A stretch of DNA of 37,759 nt from a virus, in IMG/VR virus record IMGVR_UViG_3300036407_000010, positions 1 to 37,759 of that record; one strand, given 5' to 3'. The notes beneath the pieces are model-generated. The model did not search any database, was not told where the DNA came from, and saw nothing but the letters and a program-made list of their open reading frames with translations. The position numbers and the translations under genes are program-made. This document shows positions 1-5,128 of the stretch, piece after piece (within the stretch, counting starts at the first letter, position 1; every line of letters begins with the position of its first letter).

Positions 1-126
1 GCTTCAAAACAAACCAAAAATTGCTTTAAAAGCAAGTTAAATTTTATTTCTAAACATTTGACAAAAGGTAATGAATTGATTTCCAATCAATTTAAAATTT
101 AAACTTTGCGGCCGTGGATATACATA
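1..126. repeat. Terminal direct repeat, copy of 36648-36773
   Basis: These 126 bases are identical to 36648-36773. They contain the leader of the right-end regulator genes, including the palindromes TTGCTTTaAAAGCAA and AATTGATTtccAATCAATT and the GTG start region. After base 126 the sequence departs from the right-hand copy. A repeat of this size at a contig end is what a de Bruijn assembly with k near 127 leaves at a branch point. I therefore read it as an assembly overlap on a circular molecule rather than a biological terminal repeat, though the latter is not excluded. Confidence 0.85.
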
Positions 127-386
127 GAAGTAGTACCCCTCGTATTTCTTTCTTTTTCAAGTTCATCAATATACTTCGAATCAACATTCTCCATTAGCAA
201 AGTAATCAAGAGGCTTTCCATATTCATTAGCCTCATTTCGTGTTCAAACTGCTCTTTTGGCGTAAGGTATTTTTTCTTCGTATCATAAATGTCTCTCTCC
301 TGCCTTAACGTTTCGCGTAAATGATTTATGAGGTCATCCGGATTATATCCCTTCTTAATCAACGTCTCGGATATGCTATTGCTCAT
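99..386 (-). CDS. Hypothetical protein, C-terminus altered at contig junction
   Basis: This 95-residue frame has no recognised family; it is charged and probably helical. The first ~71 residues, ending LLMENVDSK, are likely the native protein. In the right-end copy of the same DNA (37633-37759) the frame stops directly after ENVDSK. Here it continues through 17 residues, KYIDELEKERNTRGTTS, which are also the C-terminal coiled-coil part of the regulator at 37274-37666, and then stops inside the duplicated leader. The last ~24 codons are therefore a product of the odd junction at 127-176. On the closed circle this gene converges on, and overlaps by about 35 bp, the 37274-37666 gene. Its start is 36 bp from the large hairpin at 422-465. 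Confidence 0.55.
   Translation of the reverse strand: MSNSISETLIKKGYNPDDLINHLRETLRQERDIYDTKKKYLTPKEQFEHEMRLMNMESLLITLLMENVDSKYIDELEKERNTRGTTSMYIHGRKV
127..176. repeat. Inverted copy of 37589-37638
   Basis: These 50 bases are the exact reverse complement of 37589-37638. They sit between the leader repeat (1-126) and the 172-298 repeat. The join on the right uses the 5-base microhomology TACTT (172-176). In the right-end copy, AAGTA (37589-37593) and TACTT (37633-37637) form an inverted pair around the same segment. No homology is visible at the left join (126/127). Confidence 0.8.
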
Positions 387-421
387 CGATCGGTCAATAT
401 CAATTAATGCTAACGTTACTG

Positions 422-465
422 CAATAGGTAATTTTCACTAAAAAAGTAGTGAAAATTACCTATTG
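422..465. promoter_or_regulatory. Large perfect hairpin/operator, 19-bp arms
   Basis: CAATAGGTAATTTTCACTA (422-440) is the exact reverse complement of 447-465, with a 6-base loop. It lies between the minus-strand gene starting at 386 and the plus-strand operon starting at 519. There is no T-run after either arm, so a terminator is less likely than an operator or a structured leader. No TAnnTTTG box is obvious beside it. Confidence 0.7.
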
Positions 466-518
466 AAAGTATGCTGACATTTGTCTTGATTGCTTTGAAA
501 ACTAAAAGCAAAACTCTA

Positions 519-827
519 ATGGCTGAATTCAACAAGCACGTTGGCAAATTTATTGATAAGGAAAAAGCAGAGAAGCAAATCAAGAATTACAAAAAGCTAA
601 AGCTAAAAACAGACAGCAGCTTCTTTGGTTCTGATATCATTCAGGACTTAATTAACGCGCCAGGTGCAATAGGTATACGCATTCATTATGCAATGGATGA
701 TGAAGGTTACATGCAGCCTGTTCTTACTGCAGAGTACAATGACTCTGCTCCTGCCAAAGCATCTACTGATCAGTCCACCACTTACGCTGATGCATCTTTA
801 GGATGCCCTCCTTACTGTCCTAAATAG
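519..827 (+). CDS. Hypothetical protein, first gene of three-gene membrane operon
   Basis: The product is a soluble 102-residue protein of unknown function, beginning MAEFNKHVGKF. It has a lysine-rich helical N-terminal half, a central stretch around GAIGIRIHYAMDDEG, and a C-terminal tail ending in CPPYCPK, whose two cysteines could form a disulfide or bind metal. An in-frame ATG at 471 would add 16 residues, but the 519 start gives a more typical N-terminus. The stop lies 3 bases before the next gene, so the two are surely cotranscribed. The position in the accessory region beside attP suggests lysogenic conversion rather than virion production. Confidence 0.65.
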   Translation: MAEFNKHVGKFIDKEKAEKQIKNYKKLKLKTDSSFFGSDIIQDLINAPGAIGIRIHYAMDDEGYMQPVLTAEYNDSAPAKASTDQSTTYADASLGCPPYCPK

Positions 828-830
828 CTT

Positions 831-1475
831 ATGCCACTTCTCATTGTTGTACTCGCGAGTAGCATTTTGGTTCCATTGGTAATTGGAGCACTTCGGTACA
901 GAAGCGCTTCAGACTCACACAGAACTTTTTTTGTTCTTATCTGCGCGGCCACTGCCAGCGAGATCTTATTGCTCTACATGGCCATCTCTGGCCATCACAA
1001 TCTTGCTGTAATGCATATTTATTCGATCATAGAAACGATTTTAGTGGTGACCTACTTTACTAACGAGGTTAAAAATGCTTCGTTCAAGAAAGGAATAATC
1101 ATGTCGCTAAATATCGTGACCTCTATCGCTGTAATATATGCTATTGTTGGTAATAACTTTGAACAATACCCTTCAATTCCCAGGGCTCTGGATGCATTGC
1201 TTATAATTGCTTGCTGCATCTATTACTACTACGAATTAGTTACCATTGGAGAAACGAAAGACCCAACTACAAATGGAAGTTTCTTTGTTACTGGTGGTAT
1301 CATGATCTATTTTAGCGCAACTTTTATCACCTGGCTGATGATGAAGTATGTAATTGATGACTCAATGTATGTAAGCGCGCTCTATGGCTCACATGCGTGG
1401 ATCAATGCCTTTTGCAATCTATTTTATGCTTACGGATTATGGATAAGTTCACCATCATTGTCATATCGTTCATAG
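831..1475 (+). CDS. Polytopic membrane protein (about 6-7 TM helices)
   Basis: This 214-residue inner-membrane protein consists almost entirely of hydrophobic helices: near residues 2-20, 31-53, 61-76, 88-105, 119-136, 147-170 and 182-203. Short polar loops lie between them. The composition resembles small Bacteroidota membrane proteins of unknown function; I recognise no catalytic motif. It is translated directly after the CPPYC protein, and its 3' end overlaps the next gene by 37 bases. The tight arrangement of a soluble partner, a polytopic protein and a single-TM coiled-coil protein suggests one membrane complex. It could be a sensor, a transporter or an exclusion factor; nothing visible decides among these. 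Confidence 0.7.
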   Translation: MPLLIVVLASSILVPLVIGALRYRSASDSHRTFFVLICAATASEILLLYMAISGHHNLAVMHIYSIIETILVVTYFTNEVKNASFKKGIIMSLNIVTSIAVIYAIVGNNFEQYPSIPRALDALLIIACCIYYYYELVTIGETKDPTTNGSFFVTGGIMIYFSATFITWLMMKYVIDDSMYVSALYGSHAWINAFCNLFYAYGLWISSPSLSYRS

Positions 1476-1657
1476 CCTTCAACGTAGGCCTGGTTACGGC
1501 CATTATGTGGTACGTGCGAAAGGTTAAGCTTGACCAGATCAAGCGCCAAGGCAGGGTCGTAAACCTTGCAAAACGTAATGAAGACTTAACCGAGCTCCTA
1601 AGAACAAAAGATTCTCTCCTGGACAAATACAGGCATTTGGTTAATAAGATGTTTTAA
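1439..1657 (+). CDS. Small single-TM coiled-coil protein
   Basis: This 72-residue protein starts MDKFTIIVISFIAFNVG. It has one N-terminal transmembrane helix (about residues 3-24) and a basic, helical cytoplasmic tail ending KYRHLVNKMF. The ATG at 1439 is preferred over an in-frame start at 1397, because the membrane helix then begins at once and the overlap with the upstream gene is shorter. It ends the three-gene operon and is probably the membrane-anchored partner of the polytopic protein. No family is recognised. Confidence 0.55.
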   Translation: MDKFTIIVISFIAFNVGLVTAIMWYVRKVKLDQIKRQGRVVNLAKRNEDLTELLRTKDSLLDKYRHLVNKMF

Positions 1658-1718
1658 GCTAAAAAAGAAAAATTACAATCCCACTCCATAGAAATTTTTA
1701 AATGAAATGGCTGGCCTA

Positions 1719-1729
1719 TTTTGGCGATT
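1719..1729. repeat. TTTTGGCGATT half-site
   Basis: This is one copy of an 11-base word also found at 17840-17850 and 18325-18335, and closely matched in reverse at 22025-22038. It sits inside a 27-codon plus-strand frame (1702-1785, beginning MKWLAYFGDS) that I do not consider a proven gene. Confidence 0.35.
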
Positions 1730-1765
1730 CTCGAAAGGAAGTCAAGAAGGATCAAAGTTCGATGA

Positions 1766-2005
1766 CTACTGAACAAATTTTTTAATGTACTTCTTTTCGA
1801 CCGTAGAAAACATGAACACTTTTAGATCGTGTCTTTGACGTTCAAGGTAAAATGTATTCCCATCAATTGCTTTGATATTCCATCCAAACCTTGGTACATC
1901 GACAAAAGATATGTCATGATCCTCATAGTATTGATCGGAGATAAAAACTTGCTGTCCTACTTTAAATTCGTCAATATTTTTCGAAGATTCTTTTCTCTTT
2001 GCCAT
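1766..2005 (-). CDS. Small hypothetical protein, SH3-like size
   Basis: This 79-residue protein has a KVGQQVFI segment, alternating beta-like stretches and a lysine-rich C-terminus (KKYIKKFV). The pattern suggests a small beta-barrel of SH3 or KOW type, but this is only inference from composition. It is a lone minus-strand gene downstream of, and separate from, higA. I do not recognise it. It may be an accessory gene carried with the toxin-antitoxin region. Confidence 0.6.
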   Translation of the reverse strand: MAKRKESSKNIDEFKVGQQVFISDQYYEDHDISFVDVPRFGWNIKAIDGNTFYLERQRHDLKVFMFSTVEKKYIKKFVQ

Positions 2006-2084
2006 ATGTTCACATAAAGCTTAAAAAATCATTTCCGTTTTTCTTTCGGTAACAAATTGCAGGAGTATTCATCCTCCTGCAACT

Positions 2085-2378
2085 CTACACCAATGCTTTT
2101 ACTTTATCAACTTCTTTCGACCCCTTTTTGGCTTGCCACAGATCATAACTGGTCTGCATGTTCATCCACAAGTAAGGCGTATTCCTGAAAGCCCTGCTAA
2201 GCTTTAATGCCATGGCAGGAGAAATGCCTGCCTTGCCGTTAATGATGTCCGACAAACGAGGCCTGCTAATAAGTAATTTTTCTGCAGCTTGGGTAATGCT
2301 CAGCCCAAGCGGCTCCAAGTAAAATTCGAGCAGAATCTCACCAGGGTGTGGGGGATTGTGCTGAATAAAGTCTTCCAT
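2085..2378 (-). CDS. higA: HigA-type antitoxin
   Basis: This 97-residue protein has the HigA/VapI hallmark N-terminus: PHPGEIL followed by an acidic-hydrophobic helix. An XRE-type helix-turn-helix follows at about residues 28-65 (TQAAEKLLISRPRLSDIINGK), then the conserved FRNTPYLWMNMQ segment. Proteins of this family bind and neutralise HigB and repress their own promoter. The gene lies 13 bases downstream of the toxin gene, in the toxin-first order typical of higBA. The pair probably stabilises the prophage or takes part in phage defence. Confidence 0.93.
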   Translation of the reverse strand: MEDFIQHNPPHPGEILLEFYLEPLGLSITQAAEKLLISRPRLSDIINGKAGISPAMALKLSRAFRNTPYLWMNMQTSYDLWQAKKGSKEVDKVKALV

Positions 2379-2391
2379 TTATAATTTTCTC

Positions 2392-2673
2392 TTAATGCGT
2401 ATCTAAGTAATCTATATCGTAAGCATTACCGTTCGTGAACTGAAATACTATTCGAAAATTTCCCGACACATCAACGGAGTACCAGCCAGCATAGGGGGGT
2501 GCTTTTAATTTATGCAGCCTGAATGCTGGTGTATTGATATCCTCGAGTTGGTGTGCGTTGTGGATTAGATATAGCAATTTCTTAATCTTGCTTAATCTTT
2601 CCTGAGGTAGCTTCTTGCTTTTCTCCGTGACAAAGAACTCCTGGAGCCCCTTGTGTTTGAAACTTTTGATCAT
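2392..2673 (-). CDS. higB: HigB/RelE-family mRNA interferase toxin
   Basis: This 93-residue protein has the RelE/HigB fold signature: FKHKGLQEFF at the N-terminus, the central LHKLKAPPYAGWYSVDVSGNFR block, and IVFQFTNGNAYDIDYLDTH at the C-terminus. HigB toxins cleave mRNA on translating ribosomes. The arginines and histidines of the GNFR and YLDTH blocks are where family members carry functional residues. It is the first gene of the higBA operon and is divergent from hicAB, with a shared 203-bp regulatory gap. Confidence 0.93.
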   Translation of the reverse strand: MIKSFKHKGLQEFFVTEKSKKLPQERLSKIKKLLYLIHNAHQLEDINTPAFRLHKLKAPPYAGWYSVDVSGNFRIVFQFTNGNAYDIDYLDTH

Positions 2674-2729
2674 TCTAATGCTGTTTCGAAAAATTCAGAA
2701 ATTTGTTTCATCGGTATTGAGTTTGTGTT

Positions 2730-2761
2730 CAAAATTAGTTAATGGTTACGTGTTCCGTAAC
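2730..2761 (-). promoter_or_regulatory. higBA promoter box and operator palindrome
   Basis: Reading minus, TAATTTTG (2737-2730) matches the Bacteroidota -7 consensus TAnnTTTG exactly. Just upstream is the palindrome GTTACG-N5-CGTAAC (2745-2761), placed where a repressor such as HigA would block RNA polymerase. A good -33 TTTG is not visible. Confidence 0.55.
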
Positions 2762-2828
2762 ACAGCACGAATGTAACTAAAAGAATGGAAATTATTCGAA
2801 TTTTCTTGCCGATATTTATCAAACTTTT

Positions 2829-2860
2829 TTTGCAACTAGATTTCAGTTGCTGTACCTTTA
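2829..2860 (+). promoter_or_regulatory. hicAB promoter with embedded operator palindrome
   Basis: TTTG (2829-2832) and TACCTTTA (2853-2860) are separated by 20 bases, fitting the Bacteroidota -33/-7 layout with one mismatch in the -7 box. Between them lies the inverted repeat GCAACT-N7-AGTTGC (2832-2850). The predicted transcript starts a few bases before the ATG at 2877. Autorepression by HicB or the HicAB complex is the simplest reading. Confidence 0.55.
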
Positions 2861-2876
2861 CTACTGGCAAACAAGT

Positions 2877-3128
2877 ATGAGTAAGTTTCAAAAAGCACTG
2901 AATCGCCTGTTATCTAGACCCTCCGATTTAACATACGATGAGTTAAAGATGATCCTGACGAGTTTCGGTTATGAAGAAATAATGGGAAAGGGCTCTGGGA
3001 GGAAGTTTATCCACTCAGAAACACAACACCTGATTGTTAATTTACATAAGCCACATCCAAGGCCTATTATTAAGATGTACATAATTAAGCGCGTAATTGA
3101 AAAACTATTTGAACAAAATTTAATATGA
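2877..3128 (+). CDS. hicA: HicA-family toxin
   Basis: This 83-residue protein fits the HicA double-stranded-RNA-binding-like fold. It has the LTYDELKMILTSFGYEE helix, the GKGSGRKFIH strand, and the LHKPHPRPIIKMYIIKRVIEKL C-terminal segment. HicA toxins are ribosome-independent mRNA interferases. The His of the classical GSHH motif is replaced here (GSGRKF), as in a common HicA subgroup; the downstream His of FIH may serve instead, which is unproven. The start at 2877 is chosen because an in-frame start at 2847 would fall within the promoter. The gene overlaps hicB by 4 bases, indicating translational coupling. Confidence 0.9.
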   Translation: MSKFQKALNRLLSRPSDLTYDELKMILTSFGYEEIMGKGSGRKFIHSETQHLIVNLHKPHPRPIIKMYIIKRVIEKLFEQNLI

Positions 3129-3685
3129 AGAATACTTTAGAATATAAAGGTTATCAAGCCAAAGTTGAATTTAGTGTAGAGGATGATGTGCTCTTTGGAG
3201 AGCTATCGGGTATAAATGATCTAGTTACTTTTGAAGGGGACAACGTCCAAGAACTTAAGCAGGCGTTTCACGATGCTGTTGATGAATATTTAGAACTTTG
3301 CAAGCAACAAGGTAAGACTCCAGAAAAAGCTTATAAAGGAAGTTTTAATGTAAGAATTAAGCCCGAGACCCATCGTCTAGCAGCTCGAAAGGCTGAAGCA
3401 CTGGGAATTTCGTTGAACGAATTTGTTGAGAAAGCTATAACGAGCCAAGTAAATGATGAAGCTCCTTCGAAAAACGAAGTTGTAAGTGGGGTTAGATCCT
3501 ACCCTGAAGTAATTTATGGCGGGTCGTACGTAAAGAGAACAGAAGTACTACAAGTAAAACCAAGGAAACAAAAAGTTGTTTCTATCAAAACCAAATCCGG
3601 CAGAGGAAAAGGTTCTGACCCGGAAGATAGAAGAGCGAAAGATTCTGACAGAGAAGATAGAAGATACGCAAGCAAAAAAGGTTAA
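3125..3685 (+). CDS. hicB: HicB-family antitoxin with long basic tail
   Basis: This 186-residue protein has an N-terminal HicB partial RNase-H-like domain (YKGYQAKVEF, VLFGELSGINDLVTFEGDNVQELKQAF) that binds HicA. A ribbon-helix-helix DNA-binding domain follows at about residues 73-108 (FNVRIKPETHRLAARKAEALGISLNEFVEKAI). Residues ~115-186 form an extra tail rich in Lys, Arg, Asp and Ser with a loose EDRR repeat. The tail makes it longer than typical HicB proteins. It is the second gene of hicAB, directly left of the attP arm region, so it would lie at one prophage end after integration. Confidence 0.9.
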   Translation: MKNTLEYKGYQAKVEFSVEDDVLFGELSGINDLVTFEGDNVQELKQAFHDAVDEYLELCKQQGKTPEKAYKGSFNVRIKPETHRLAARKAEALGISLNEFVEKAITSQVNDEAPSKNEVVSGVRSYPEVIYGGSYVKRTEVLQVKPRKQKVVSIKTKSGRGKGSDPEDRRAKDSDREDRRYASKKG

Positions 3686-3687
3686 TA

Positions 3688-3898
3688 TGTAAACTATATG
3701 TAACCAATCTGCTTCAAGTTATTGATTATCAGAAGAAATAGCACAACTCATAATCAGGGGGTCGGGGGATCGTGCCCCTCTGGGCCCACAGTAAATGCCC
3801 ATTTTTATTCAAATATGGGCATTTTTTATTTCTGGCCTGTCCGTTATGGCCGACAAAATAGGCATTTTTGGTAGTATACTTGTAACCGTAATGTAACC
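3688..3898. other. attP: attP: tRNA(CAU) 3' half core with paired arm-type repeats
   Basis: The core (about 3746-3790) reads as the 3' half of a tRNA. It has anticodon loop CTCATAA (anticodon CAT, 3749-3751), 3' anticodon stem TCAGG, variable GGGTC, T-arm GGGGG/ATCGTGC/CCCTC, acceptor strand TGGGCCC, discriminator A and then CA. The 5' anticodon stem is not complementary, so the tRNA identity begins near the anticodon loop. This is expected when integration restores a host tRNA-Met or tRNA-Ile2 gene. TGTAAAC/TGTAACC copies at 3688 and 3699, and TGTAACC at 3881 and 3892, form one 11-bp-spaced pair on each side. They look like integrase arm sites. The integrase gene starts 15 bp to the right. 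Confidence 0.85.
3793..3829 (+). terminator. tRNA/attP-associated rho-independent terminator
   Basis: The stem AAATGCCCAT (3793-3802) pairs with ATGGGCATTT (3815-3824) over a 12-base AT-rich loop and ends in a T-run. It directly follows the tRNA 3' half, so on integration it would serve as the terminator of the restored host tRNA gene. Confidence 0.85.
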
Positions 3899-3912
3899 TT
3901 CCGAACGGTTTT

Positions 3913-5070
3913 ATGATCAGTATACGCTTGTACCAGGCAAAAGGGAAAATGCGTGCAGATGGCAAGGCCCCTATCTTCTATGTTCTAGCCAAAGGGTCCG
4001 AACGTATCTACATTCTCACAAAAAAATATTTAAAGACAGACTGTTTTGACAACAGTAAAGGACTTGTTCTAAAGGGCGCCGACAATAGCATTAAACTGAA
4101 CGCGTTCTTTAAAAGGCAGATGACAAGGCTGGATGACATTGTCATTGATTTGTCAAATGAAGGCAAGGAGGTTACGTTGAAGAAAGTAAAGGCGATCTTT
4201 ACAAATGACCTATCGAAAGACTTTCTCTCCTTTGCATATACCGAGCTCAAGAACCAAAAACATCTCATTAGTCCCAAAACGTATTTAGGTTATTGGGAAC
4301 GTCTTAACGTCCTCAAGAAATACTGCAATGGCGAATTGCCATTCAAGTCAATAACTTATGAATGGCTTGCTCTGTATCAGCATGATTGTGTCCTTAAGGG
4401 GCGAAAACCAAATGGCTATTACCAAGATTTCGCTACCATAAAGAAATTTTGGAAAATAGCTTTTTTAAAAGGTGAAGTTAGACACAACCCTTTTAACAAT
4501 TTCAAACTAAAAACGGAAGAAACTCAGCGTAATTGGCTTACGAAGGAGGAACTAATTTTACTCAATAACCTTTTACTAACTGATAAAATTACAGAAGCAG
4601 TAAAGAACACTCTTAGGCATTTTTTATTCAGCTGCTTTACAGGACTACGGTTTGGCGACAAAAAGGCTTTTAGCAACGCAAACATCGTCAATGATCGTAT
4701 TTCGTTAAGAACCAAGAAACGGGAGAAGTATATCAACATTGCATTTAATGATCAAGCAAGAGAACTCTTACCTTTTGTCCTGGAGCGTAAATTGAAAGAG
4801 AAGAGTAACAGAGTAACTAAGGATCTAAAGTTATGTATGGAGTCCGTTAACATTACCAAACACATAACATACCACTGCAGCCGTCATACATTTGCAGTAA
4901 ACTCGTTACTATTGGGAATTGATATTGTTACTGTGAGAGATTGGTTAGGCCATAAAAGCGTTACTACAACGGAGATCTATGCGAAAATTGCAGATCAATT
5001 CCGAGATGAAAATATGAAGAAGTGGAGCAACTTTTATGGAACGGAAGAAAAAGTACTTGAAGAAATTTAA
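3913..5070 (+). CDS. int: Tyrosine recombinase (phage integrase)
   Basis: This 385-residue integrase catalyses site-specific recombination between the adjacent attP and a host tRNA gene. An N-terminal arm-binding-like domain (residues 1-~100) is followed by a SAM-like core-binding domain (~105-205) and the catalytic domain (~207-370). Catalytic residues are visible: Arg246 in TGLRFGD, a candidate Lys near 268-272 in RTKKREK, His321 and Arg324 in HCSRHTF, His347 in WLGHKS, and the nucleophile Tyr356 in TTTEIYAKI. The layout resembles Bacteroidota integrases. It is followed by a terminator shared with the convergent tail operon. Confidence 0.96.
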   Translation: MISIRLYQAKGKMRADGKAPIFYVLAKGSERIYILTKKYLKTDCFDNSKGLVLKGADNSIKLNAFFKRQMTRLDDIVIDLSNEGKEVTLKKVKAIFTNDLSKDFLSFAYTELKNQKHLISPKTYLGYWERLNVLKKYCNGELPFKSITYEWLALYQHDCVLKGRKPNGYYQDFATIKKFWKIAFLKGEVRHNPFNNFKLKTEETQRNWLTKEELILLNNLLLTDKITEAVKNTLRHFLFSCFTGLRFGDKKAFSNANIVNDRISLRTKKREKYINIAFNDQARELLPFVLERKLKEKSNRVTKDLKLCMESVNITKHITYHCSRHTFAVNSLLLGIDIVTVRDWLGHKSVTTTEIYAKIADQFRDENMKKWSNFYGTEEKVLEEI

Positions 5071-5100
5071 GGATTGGTTTGTAGGTTTTCTTTTGATTTT

Positions 5101-5128
5101 AGAGGGACTTTTCGTCCCTCTTTTTTTT
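5101..5128 (+). terminator. Terminator downstream of int
   Basis: AGAGGGAC (5101-5108) pairs exactly with GTCCCTCT (5114-5121) over a 5-base loop and is followed by seven T residues. It ends integrase transcription and touches the stop codon of the convergent tape-measure gene. Confidence 0.93.

Noticed and set aside
1702-1785. A 27-codon plus-strand frame, MKWLAYFGDS
   Set aside because: It is short, has no ribosome site and overlaps the 3' end of the convergent gene at 1766-2005.
3729-3965. A minus-strand frame of 78 codons across attP
   Set aside because: It is the reverse translation of the tRNA 3' half and its terminator; no gene-like features remain once these are recognised.
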